Shown in pieces: positions 1 to 6,539 of a stretch of 10,552 nucleotides of DNA. A program made the translations under genes and the position numbers. Source of the stretch: Gemmatimonadota bacterium. Lineage in GTDB: Bacteria > Gemmatimonadota > Gemmatimonadetes > Gemmatimonadales > GWC2-71-9. The notes beneath the pieces were generated by a model. The model ran no database searches, had not been told where the DNA came from, and was given only the letters and a program-made list of their open reading frames with translations. Location: NCBI GenBank assembly GCA_003221075.1, contig QHUF01000203.1:1-10552 (forward strand). Direction: 5' to 3'. Each line of letters opens with the position of its first letter. Position 1 is the stretch's first letter.

Positions 1-1778
1 CCGCTCATGCCCCTGAACGAGCCAACCGGGGCGGTCCCGCCACCCACACGGTCAATGTTGCTCGCGGTAAGGATTGCCCCTGCCGCTTCGAATCGCGCGG
101 CGCGCGTCCAGTGGAAGACGCTCGGCAGCCGTGCCTCGCGGAACCGGGCGTATGCCATGGCCTCGTACCAACTGACGCCGCCCACAGGATAGTCGGCGCG
201 ACCGGCAGGAAAGCGGCCCGCTTCCCACGTGGATGGCCCGGGCCGCCCCGTTAGGTCTACGAACCGCGCGATCCCGTCCTTCCACGAAAGCGCTCGCCCA
301 TCGACCACGAACTCCCGCGGCCAAAACTCGCGGCGCTGGTACCCTCCGGAATCGACAAAGCCTTGATACTCGCGATTGGTCACCTCCAAGCGGGCGATGT
401 AGAAGTCCGTCAGGACCGCACGATCGCGAATATCGAGCTGCGGAATCCCCGTCGCCACGTCGCCACCCACGACCAACACCATACCCGGCGGCGCGACGCC
501 CTCTCGCGGGAGAGCGAACCGTAGCACGGTTTGCTGTCCCGCGGGCGCCGCCGCCCCGATGTCGAGGCCGGTGGCGAAGCCGGGCGCCTCGAACCTGAAT
601 CGGGAAACCAGCGGCAGCCGCGGCACCACGACCCGCGCCATTGGAGCGACGCCGAGGAATTCCCATTCCGCCCCGGAGCCGTTGTAGGACTGGCGGTACA
701 CCCGCGCCCCGGCCGGCGAGCCTTCGATCCTCACGGTATCCGCGAACGCCGCGCGGAGGGCGGCGACGCTCGAATCGTGCGGGATCACGGCCTCGAGACG
801 ACCGGCGAGCTGATTGGCGCCTTCCCAGTCACCCGCTGCGATCTGCGCCCGGAGCGACGGGATGCCCCGGTATCGGGCCCACAGAACCCCGGGGATCCCC
901 GTGCCCCAAGCGCCGACTGCCAAGACCACGACCAGCGCAGACCCGAGGAGAACCTTGCGACGCCAGTGAGACGACGCGACGGCGGGAACGAGCGGAACGT
1001 CCACGCGAATCGCGCGCTCCGTGGGCACCTCCACGCGCGCCGCACGCCGAGCTGAGGACCGACGCCCTCGGATGGTGTCTACGAGCGCGCGGGTCTGTGA
1101 GGACGGCTGGACCCCCAAGTCTCGGTCCATGCGCCGCTCGAATTCTTCGTAGGCCCGGACTGCCCCCGCCTGGTCGCCGCCCCGATCCAACAACTGGATG
1201 AGGCGGCGTACTGCTGTTTCATCGAAGGGGGACATCTCGGTGACACGAAGCGCCCACCGCACGGCAGCCGTCGCATTCCCTGCGGTCTCGGCGCGGTCGG
1301 CGAGATGCTGTGCGGCATCGCACGCGCGGCGGCGCAACTGCTCTCGCTCCATATCCAACCACCGTTCGAACTCCTCGGCGTCCGACACGTGCACGCCCTC
1401 GAGGAGCCCACCGCGGTACAGTTCCAGTGCCCGCTCTGCGTCGCCTGCCTCCAGGGCGGCCGCGAATTCACGGGCATCGCACGAGAGCGTCGCTTCGCCG
1501 AGTCCCAACTCCTCTTCACCCCTTGCCATGAGAGCATGCCGACCGAGCGCCGCCCGTAGCGCGTGCACGGCCTGCCTGAGGGAATTGCGGGCGTGGGTGT
1601 TGTCGAGCTCAGGCCAGAGGAGGGCAACGAGTGTGTCGCGGCGGTGAAAACCGGTCGGGCGAGCAGCGGCGAGGTAACCAAGCAGCGCGAGGAGCTTGGG
1701 ACGTCGGAGGACGGCCTGGACCTCGCGGTCTTGCGAGTCTTTGAGATCCACAGTCCCCAGCATTCGGAGTCGGATCAT
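1..1778 (-). CDS. Membrane-anchored SARP/BTAD transcriptional regulator with PEGA-like and FGE-sulfatase domains (C-terminus beyond window)
   Basis: The frame is open without a stop for 592 codons from the ATG at 1776-1778 to the left edge, so the C-terminus is missing. Residues 1-95 form an OmpR/SARP-like winged-helix region starting MIRLRMLGTVDL. Residues 100-237 match the bacterial transcriptional activator (BTAD) helical domain. One hydrophobic segment lies at about 276-292 (VLLGSALVVVLAVGAWG). Residues 349-410 look like a PEGA-type domain (VRIEGSPAGARVY). From about 430 a formylglycine-generating-enzyme/SUMF1 fold begins, with the hallmark YPVGGVSWYEAMAYARF at 530-546. The inferred topology is a cytoplasmic DNA-binding head and a periplasmic FGE-like part, as in CadC/ToxR-type one-component regulators. 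The FGE active-site cysteines would lie past the edge, so catalysis cannot be judged. GAAGGG lies 9 bases before the start. The gene is divergent from a lipoprotein gene, a possible target. Domain calls are confident; the sensing role is inference. Confidence 0.9.
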   Translation of the reverse strand, partial: MIRLRMLGTVDLKDSQDREVQAVLRRPKLLALLGYLAAARPTGFHRRDTLVALLWPELDNTHARNSLRQAVHALRAALGRHALMARGEEELGLGEATLSCDAREFAAALEAGDAERALELYRGGLLEGVHVSDAEEFERWLDMEREQLRRRACDAAQHLADRAETAGNATAAVRWALRVTEMSPFDETAVRRLIQLLDRGGDQAGAVRAYEEFERRMDRDLGVQPSSQTRALVDTIRGRRSSARRAARVEVPTERAIRVDVPLVPAVASSHWRRKVLLGSALVVVLAVGAWGTGIPGVLWARYRGIPSLRAQIAAGDWEGANQLAGRLEAVIPHDSSVAALRAAFADTVRIEGSPAGARVYRQSYNGSGAEWEFLGVAPMARVVVPRLPLVSRFRFEAPGFATGLDIGAAAPAGQQTVLRFALPREGVAPPGMVLVVGGDVATGIPQLDIRDRAVLTDFYIARLEVTNREYQGFVDSGGYQRREFWPREFVVDGRALSWKDGIARFVDLTGRPGPSTWEAGRFPAGRADYPVGGVSWYEAMAYARFREARLPSVFHWTRAARFEAAGAILTASNIDRVGGGTAPVGSFRGMS

Positions 1779-1801
1779 ACCGCAGAACCCTTCGGGTGCG
1801 T

Positions 1802-1822
1802 CCGTTATCCGCCGCATAACGG
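1802..1822. promoter_or_regulatory. Perfect inverted repeat in the divergent spacer, candidate operator
   Basis: CCGTTAT (1802-1808) and ATAACGG (1816-1822) are exact reverse complements separated by 7 bases (CCGCCGC). The site lies in the 139-base spacer between the leftward BTAD regulator (start 1778) and the rightward lipoprotein gene (start 1918), 24 bases upstream of the regulator's start codon. Half-site symmetry and position fit a dimeric regulator's operator, possibly autoregulation. I could not find a convincing -35/-10 pair in the spacer, so the promoters are not placed. Confidence 0.45.
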
Positions 1823-1917
1823 CTTTCAAACCCTTGGCAAACCCGGCCGATGAATCTTGTGGAGAACATGCAGACTGGGCCGTGCCTTGGCGAGCCATAC
1901 CGAACTCTGGAGGTCGA

Positions 1918-2880
1918 ATGAATGCGCGTCTGTGCTGCTCCGTATTGTCGCTCGTCCTGTTCTTCGTCATCGGCTGCGAGAGCCGGGATCCTCTGGCTCC
2001 TCCGGTCATCCGGGCATCGTCCTCCTCGTCCGGATCGGCACCGAACGCGCCGTCGATGATGAACGCCACTGCGGTGTCAGTCGAACGGATCGAAGTGTCC
2101 TGGCACGATAACGCGACCAACGAGACGGGGTTTGAGGTGCGCCGCTCGACCGACGGACCGACTGGCTCCTTCCCCGTCATCGCATTGACCGGCGCGAACG
2201 CGACCGCCTACGCCGATACCGGGCTCGCGGCCGAGAAGCAGTATTGCTACAAGGTCCGCGCCGTCAGCGTGACCAGGAAGACGACGTCCTACTCGGTGTT
2301 CACCGACATCGTCTGCGCCACGACGCCCCCGCCGCCGGTGCCGCCGGGCCCGCCACAGGCACCCGAGTACGAGATTGCCGGCTCAGCCGGATCCCACGCG
2401 GTCGCGATCTGGTGGGTTGACAGAGCGAACAACGAAGACGGGTTTCGCCTGGAGCGCTCCGCCGACGACGGTGCGACCTGGGTGACGGCGGCCACGACCA
2501 CCGCCAACATCAGCTCGATCACGGACCGTGACCGCGAGAGTGAAGTGCAAGTGTGCTACCGCGTGTCCGCGTTCAACGGGGAAGGAGTTTCGCCTCCGTC
2601 AAACACGGCGTGCGCAACCCCCGTCGCGGGCCCGACGGATCTCGCGCTAGACGACTCTGGCCTCCTCACATGGACGGACAACTCTGCACTCGAGGACGGC
2701 TACGAGGTGTGGATGAACAGGGACGCCTGGGGCTACGCAGATCTCATCGCCACGCTGCCCCCGAACACGACGAGTTACCAGACCGACGGCTGCGGTGATT
2801 CGTGCTACGGCTTCGTCGTCGTGGCCGTCAAGGACGGTGCGTATTCTGATCCGGCGGAAGTTCCCCCTCCGCGGCCTTAG
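1918..2880 (+). CDS. Lipoprotein with three fibronectin type III-like repeats
   Basis: A predicted 320-residue exported lipoprotein. The ATG at 1918 is chosen because GGAGG (1909-1913) precedes it and it gives a clean signal peptide: Arg-4, a hydrophobic core, and lipobox VIGC with Cys-20. Upstream in-frame codons would bury the signal. After a Ser-rich spacer (34-40) come three beta-sandwich repeats at about 44-136, 148-235 and 237-313, each with the FN3-like pattern W-x-D-N/R-x-x-x-E-x-G-F/Y-E/R-x-x-R/M. The first two are joined by a Pro-rich linker (136-147). Each repeat carries a cysteine pair (110/133, 213/232, 292/296), suggesting one disulfide per domain in an oxidising compartment. 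No catalytic domain is visible, so a surface binding or scaffolding role is inferred. It is divergent from the membrane-bound regulator and 36 bases upstream of a second lipoprotein gene, probably co-transcribed. Confidence 0.88.
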   Translation: MNARLCCSVLSLVLFFVIGCESRDPLAPPVIRASSSSSGSAPNAPSMMNATAVSVERIEVSWHDNATNETGFEVRRSTDGPTGSFPVIALTGANATAYADTGLAAEKQYCYKVRAVSVTRKTTSYSVFTDIVCATTPPPPVPPGPPQAPEYEIAGSAGSHAVAIWWVDRANNEDGFRLERSADDGATWVTAATTTANISSITDRDRESEVQVCYRVSAFNGEGVSPPSNTACATPVAGPTDLALDDSGLLTWTDNSALEDGYEVWMNRDAWGYADLIATLPPNTTSYQTDGCGDSCYGFVVVAVKDGAYSDPAEVPPPRP

Positions 2881-2916
2881 CGGCGGATTTGACCCTAAAC
2901 CGAACCGAGGTGAAGC

Positions 2917-3534
2917 ATGAGAGCCCACCCCCTCCTTACAGCCGGTTTGGCCGTGCTATTTCCGGTCACCGGTTGCGACAACCCAACCACAGTCGCGGCT
3001 CGGCCACCGAGCGTGCAGTTCGACTTCATGAATGGGCCCGCGGACCTGCCGAACGTATTCCGTGGCGATTCGGTCCTGCTGTTCGTCTGGGCCGACGTCT
3101 CCACCGACCTAGTCATCGTCGTGAATGCGCCGCCCGGCGGCGTCCACGCGCTGCGCCGCTGCGGCGGGGCACTCACCCCCGAGCCCCAGCCCATGCAGAC
3201 GGTCGGCGAGATGCAGGACGTACTCCGGCAGCTGCGTCTCTTGCGCGACGTCAACATCCATGTCTACAGCCCCGTGCCGTCGCCGTTCAGGAACTTCATG
3301 GATCTGTGCCAACTCAGTCCCTACGCTCAGGGCACAGGCAATCTGACCTCGACTGACAACGACCGAACCGTGACGGGCAACGGCGCGGACGCGTTCGGCT
3401 TTCGCGCGCAAGGAATCGTCGACCTGGTCAGCGGTGGGACGGCTCGGGTGCTCGCCGAAAGCGAACGCATGATCGCTCCTGACGGGACGGTTACCGAGAT
3501 ACTGGTCAAGAACGTGAGGCTCATTCCGCAGTGA
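2917..3534 (+). CDS. Hypothetical lipoprotein, no recognised family
   Basis: 205 residues. The start at 2917 is supported by GAGG (2907-2910) six bases upstream and by a signal peptide ending in lipobox VTGC with Cys-20, so the mature protein is predicted to be lipid-anchored. I do not recognise the rest. It contains a likely beta-rich segment (SVLLFVWADVSTDLVIVVNA, about 52-71), a helix-like stretch (MQDVLRQLRLLRDV, about 99-112), and two cysteines at 82 (RRCGG) and 131 (DLCQ) that could form a disulfide. The C-terminal half is strand-like (VLAESERMIAPDGTVTEILV). It follows the FN3 lipoprotein after 36 bases in the same direction and is probably in the same transcription unit. A stem-loop lies 20 bases past the stop. 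Confidence 0.82.
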   Translation: MRAHPLLTAGLAVLFPVTGCDNPTTVAARPPSVQFDFMNGPADLPNVFRGDSVLLFVWADVSTDLVIVVNAPPGGVHALRRCGGALTPEPQPMQTVGEMQDVLRQLRLLRDVNIHVYSPVPSPFRNFMDLCQLSPYAQGTGNLTSTDNDRTVTGNGADAFGFRAQGIVDLVSGGTARVLAESERMIAPDGTVTEILVKNVRLIPQ

Positions 3535-3554
3535 GTAGGACCTCTGTGTCAGGC

Positions 3555-3599
3555 GAGGACGTCCTTCAGGGGGCACGTGAATCCCTGAAGGACGTCCTC
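3555..3599. terminator. Perfect 17-bp stem-loop between convergent genes
   Basis: Positions 3555-3571 and 3583-3599 are exact reverse complements (17 of 17) around an 11-base loop. The structure lies 20 bases after the lipoprotein stop and 100 bases beyond the 3' end of the leftward tRNA gene, so it sits between convergent units and could end transcription from both sides. There is no U-tract: the + strand continues into ACCCCCCGG. It is therefore not a textbook intrinsic terminator and may need Rho or act as an RNA-stabilising hairpin. Each arm contains the 10-bp palindrome AGGACGTCCT, and the loop contains CACGTG. Confidence 0.6.
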
Positions 3600-3660
3600 A
3601 CCCCCCGGCGATCCAGTCCGCCACCTTGGCGAGAGATCAACAACGAAGGTCATTCGGCAT

Positions 3661-3688
3661 TGGACATTGGACATTGAACGTTGGACAT
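3661..3688. repeat. Four-unit heptanucleotide tandem repeat
   Basis: The period is 7: TGGACAT (3661-3667), TGGACAT (3668-3674), TGAACGT (3675-3681) and TGGACAT (3682-3688). Three units are identical and the third differs at two positions. It lies in non-coding DNA just past the 3' end of the tRNA-Gln gene. No function is evident; it is probably a microsatellite-like expansion. Confidence 0.85.
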
Positions 3689-3698
3689 TCGTAGCAGA

Positions 3699-3769
3699 TT
3701 GGCCCCCTAGGATTCGAACCTAGATTCGCGGATCCAAAGTCCGCTGTCCTGCCATTGGACGAGGGGCCA
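3699..3769 (-). tRNA. tRNA-Gln (anticodon UUG)
   Basis: The minus strand folds into a complete cloverleaf of 71 nt. The acceptor stem is TGGCCCC pairing with GGGGCCA. The D stem is GTCC/GGAC with loop AATGGCA. The anticodon stem is GCGGA/TCCGC around loop CTTTGGA, which reads TTG at 34-36. The variable loop is GAAT, and the T arm is CTAGG-TTCGAAT-CCTAG. The U1-A72 pair is typical of tRNA-Gln. The discriminator base is A and the 3' CCA is not encoded (followed by TCTGC), so CCA addition is enzymatic. The gene lies between the lipoprotein unit and the aminotransferase operon, leftward and divergent from the operon. Confidence 0.97.
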
Positions 3770-3794
3770 GTAACCTGCGGGAGTTGAACTTAAT

Positions 3795-3822
3795 AAGGGG
3801 CGAGCCGCCATGCTCGCCCCTT
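3795..3822. repeat. GC-rich hairpin related to the right-hand palindromic element, or a stray terminator
   Basis: AAGGGGCGAGC (3795-3805) pairs with GCTCGCCCCTT (3812-3822) in an 11-bp perfect stem around a 6-base loop CGCCAT. The outer arms AGGGGCG and CGCCCCT, and an inner ATGCT, are shared with the perfect palindromes at 9798 and 10305, so this may be a diverged member of the same family. The hairpin lies upstream of both the leftward tRNA (26 bases away) and the rightward aminotransferase (27 bases), not downstream of either. That argues against a simple terminator, although on the minus strand it is followed by the A/T-rich ATTAAGTT. Confidence 0.6.
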
Positions 3823-3849
3823 CGTGTTGCCCACCGTAGCTTTTCACGG

Positions 3850-5205
3850 GTGAACTCGCACCGCTATCCCAACAGCCACGTCTTCTACCGCAAACTCGGC
3901 TACGAGTACCCCAAGATCGTGCGCGGGGAGGGGTGCTGGCTCATCGACGAGCGCGGCAAGCGCTACCTCGACGCCGTCGGCGGCGCCTACGTCGCGAACC
4001 TCGGCCACTCCAACCCCGAAATCGCCGACTCCGTCGCCGAGCAGTGCCGGCAGTACGGGTATCTCTCCGGCACGATGTTCACCCACGGCCCGGTCGAGAA
4101 TCTGGCAGACGAGCTGGCCGAGACGCTCCCCGGTGACCTGTCCAAGCTGTACTTCCTTTGTAGTGGGTCGGAGGCGGTCGAGGCGGCGCTGAAGCTGGCC
4201 CGGCAGTACTGGATCGAGCGCGGCCGTCCCGACAAAACCCGAATCATCGCGCTCGGCCCCGGCTACCACGGCAGCACCCTCCTCGCCCTCTCGGCGTCCG
4301 CACGCGAAGCGTACAAGGCGATGTTCCGCCCGTGGCTCGTCGACGTTTACCGGATTCCCGCGTCCTATCCGTATCGCTGCGAGTGTGGCGGCCGCGGCCC
4401 CGCCTGCCCGGTTTGCAGCGCGGCGGTGCTCGAAGAGGCGATCGAGCAGCTCGGCGCCGAGAACGTGGCCGCGTTCATCGCCGAGCCGGTCGGCGGCTCT
4501 TCCACCGGCGGTTCGACGCCCCGTCCCGAGTACTTCCGACGCGTGCGGGAGATCTGCGATCGCCACGACGTCCTGTTCATCGCCGATGAAGTGCTCGTGG
4601 GCGTGGGGCGCACCGGGACGTGGTGGGCGATCGAGCCGTACGGCGTCGCGCCCGACATCATGACACTGGGAAAGGGAATCTCCGGGGGCTACGCGGCGTT
4701 GTCCGCCATCGCGGCGCCCGACAAGATCGTGGATGCGATCGCCAAAGGCTCCGGCAGCTTCATGCACGCCCAGACATTCTCACATCACCCCGTCGCCTGC
4801 GCGGCCGGTGTGGCGACGATGCGCTACTTAAAGAAGCACAAGCTGGTCGAGCGCTGCGCCAAGATGGGGAAGGTCCTGCACCAGCGATTGGCGAAGCTGG
4901 CCGACCTGCCGTACGTCGGCGATGTCCGGGGCCGTGGCCTGCTGGCCGGCATCGAGTTCGTCGAAGACAAGGCGAGCCGCGCCCCGTTCCCACGCGCGGC
5001 GAAGTTTGCCGAACGATTCGCCGATGCCGCGCTCGACGCCGGTCTCACCGTGTGGCCCAATGTCGGCCATGCCGATGGGACCAACGGGGATCTCGTGATG
5101 GTGGCGCCACCGTTCATCGTGACCGAAGAGGAAATCGGCGAGATCGCGGGCCGGCTTACGAAGGCGCTCGAGCAGACACTCTCAAAGCTGAAGGTGCGCG
5201 CATGA
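3850..5205 (+). CDS. Class III PLP-dependent aminotransferase (omega-amino acid type)
   Basis: 451 residues, normal for the family. It should transfer an amino group from an amino acid (omega-amino acid, diamine or similar) to a keto acid through pyridoxal phosphate in the cytoplasm. Visible motifs include SGSEAVEAALKLAR (phosphate-binding and small-domain region), GYHGSTLLAL, IAEPVGG, and IADEVLVGVGRTG with the ring-nitrogen Asp-246. TLGKGISGGY contains the Schiff-base Lys-275. Residues 177-189 hold C-x-C-x6-C-x2-C, a possible metal site. The GTG at 3850 is chosen because family similarity begins there (NSHRYPNSHVFYRKLGYEYP). No Shine-Dalgarno is visible. A TTG at 3784 would force translation through the hairpin at 3795-3822. 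The stop overlaps the next gene's ATG (ATGA, 5202-5205). It is the first gene of the array, and the exact substrate is unknown. Confidence 0.9.
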   Translation: MNSHRYPNSHVFYRKLGYEYPKIVRGEGCWLIDERGKRYLDAVGGAYVANLGHSNPEIADSVAEQCRQYGYLSGTMFTHGPVENLADELAETLPGDLSKLYFLCSGSEAVEAALKLARQYWIERGRPDKTRIIALGPGYHGSTLLALSASAREAYKAMFRPWLVDVYRIPASYPYRCECGGRGPACPVCSAAVLEEAIEQLGAENVAAFIAEPVGGSSTGGSTPRPEYFRRVREICDRHDVLFIADEVLVGVGRTGTWWAIEPYGVAPDIMTLGKGISGGYAALSAIAAPDKIVDAIAKGSGSFMHAQTFSHHPVACAAGVATMRYLKKHKLVERCAKMGKVLHQRLAKLADLPYVGDVRGRGLLAGIEFVEDKASRAPFPRAAKFAERFADAALDAGLTVWPNVGHADGTNGDLVMVAPPFIVTEEEIGEIAGRLTKALEQTLSKLKVRA

Positions 5206-6539
5206 CCGCAGCACGCGACTACCCCCGCATCGTCGTGCCGCCGCCGGGCCCCAAGGCGCGCGCCATCGTCGAGCGGCAGGACCGATTCGCCTCGACATCA
5301 TATCCCAAGGAGTATCCGCTGGCGGTGGCCCGCGGCGAGCGCGCCGTCGTCGAGGACGTCGACGGCAATCGGTTCCTCGACTTCATGGCGGGCATCGCGG
5401 TCGCCTCCACGGGCTATGGGCATCCCAAGGTCGTGAAGGCCGTGCAGGACGCCGCGGCGCGCTTCCTTCATATCTGCGGTAGCGACTTCTACTACGAAAG
5501 CTTTGCGGCGCTGTGCGAACGGCTCGCGCAGCTCGCGCCCGGGCCGAGCAAGAAGCGCGTTTTTCTGTCGAACTCGGGCACCGAAGCGGTCGAGGGTGCG
5601 ATCAAGCTGGCGCGCCACTCGACCGGCCGTCCCGCGATCATCGGCTTCCTCGGCGCCTTCCACGGACGGAGCTACGGCGGTTTGAGTCTCACCGCGAGCA
5701 AGGCCGTCCAGCGGTCGGGATTCGGGCCGTTCCTGCCCGAAGTCCATCACGTGCCGTACGGCTATCGGTATCGCTGCGAGTACTGCCGCGGCGAGTCGGC
5801 CTGCACGACGCGCTGCACGTCGTGGATCGAAGAGGAGCTGTTCACCAAGAAGGTGCCGCCCGACAGCGTCGCGGCGATTTTTGTCGAGCCGATCCAGGGG
5901 GAAGGCGGCTACGTCGTCCCGCCGGCGGGCTACCTGAAGGACCTGCGCGCGATCTGCGACCGCTACGGCATCCTGCTCGTCTGCGACGAGGTGCAGTGCG
6001 GCGTGGGCCGCACCGGGAAGATGTGGGCGTGTGAATACGAAGGGATCGAGCCTGATATTCTGCTCTCCGCAAAGGGGTTGGGAAGTGGAATGCCGATCGG
6101 CGCGATCATCGCCAAAGAATCGATCATGAAGTGGAAGCCCGGTGCGCACGGCACCACGTTTGGTGGCAATCCCGTGTGCTGCGCCGCGGCGCTCGCCACA
6201 CTCGACATCGTCGAGAAAGAGCTGCTGCCCAACGTCGCGAAGATGGGGGACCGGCTCATCACGGGCGCGCGCAAGCTCCAGGACAAGTATGCGGCGATCG
6301 GTGACGTGCGCGGGCGCGGACTCATGGTCGGGGTGGAATTCGTGAAGGACCGCGAAACGCGCGAGCCCGCCCCCGACATCCCCCACGAAATCGTGGGCCG
6401 CGCCTTCAAGAAAGGCCTCCTGCTCCTCGGCTGCGGCAAGAGCTCGCTGCGGCTCGCGCCCCCGCTGGTCGTGGATGAGTATGACGTCGACACCGCCCTC
6501 CGGATCATCGACGAGTGCCTGCACGAGATGTCGGACTAG
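5202..6539 (+). CDS. Class III aminotransferase, acetylornithine/4-aminobutyrate family (resembles archaeal broad-substrate racemase/GABA-AT group)
   Basis: 445 residues, starting at the ATG of an ATGA overlap with the preceding aminotransferase. Motifs in order are: a Pro-rich start (VVPPPGPKA), LDFMAGIAVASTGYGHP, SNSGTEAVEGAIKLAR, GAFHGRSYGGLSLTASK, FVEPIQGEGGYVVPP, VCDEVQCGVGRTG with Asp-262, LSAKGLGSGMPIGA with the PLP lysine Lys-291, and GTTFGGNPVCCAAALA before the C-terminal domain. Cys-192, 195, 201 and 205 form C-x2-C-x5-C-x3-C at the place where the upstream enzyme has its own cluster. From memory, the extended N-terminus and cysteine cluster resemble proteins annotated as GABA transaminase or broad-specificity amino-acid racemase in thermophilic archaea. 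Transamination and racemisation cannot be separated by eye. It may act with the neighbouring aminotransferase and CoA-transferase in amino-acid breakdown. Confidence 0.9.
   Translation: MTAARDYPRIVVPPPGPKARAIVERQDRFASTSYPKEYPLAVARGERAVVEDVDGNRFLDFMAGIAVASTGYGHPKVVKAVQDAAARFLHICGSDFYYESFAALCERLAQLAPGPSKKRVFLSNSGTEAVEGAIKLARHSTGRPAIIGFLGAFHGRSYGGLSLTASKAVQRSGFGPFLPEVHHVPYGYRYRCEYCRGESACTTRCTSWIEEELFTKKVPPDSVAAIFVEPIQGEGGYVVPPAGYLKDLRAICDRYGILLVCDEVQCGVGRTGKMWACEYEGIEPDILLSAKGLGSGMPIGAIIAKESIMKWKPGAHGTTFGGNPVCCAAALATLDIVEKELLPNVAKMGDRLITGARKLQDKYAAIGDVRGRGLMVGVEFVKDRETREPAPDIPHEIVGRAFKKGLLLLGCGKSSLRLAPPLVVDEYDVDTALRIIDECLHEMSD

Noticed and set aside
1696..1917. Upstream extension of the FN3 lipoprotein reading frame
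   Set aside because: It would overlap the regulator gene and bury the signal peptide and lipobox. The ATG at 1918 has GGAGG in front.
1823..1917. Sigma-70 promoter with TTGGCA at 1834-1839
   Set aside because: No acceptable -10 element lies 16-18 bases downstream, so a promoter cannot be supported by sequence alone.
3661..3688. CRISPR array or integration site
   Set aside because: Units are 7 bases with no spacers and no cas or integrase gene; this is a simple tandem repeat.
3784..3849. TTG start for the first aminotransferase
   Set aside because: It would translate the hairpin at 3795-3822 and add residues with no family similarity; GTG 3850 fits the family N-terminus better.
3844..4767. 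Long open frame on the minus strand opposite the first aminotransferase
   Set aside because: It is antisense to a gene with clear PLP motifs. Its composition (Arg, Gly, Val and Asp-rich, no motifs) is what third-position GC bias produces.
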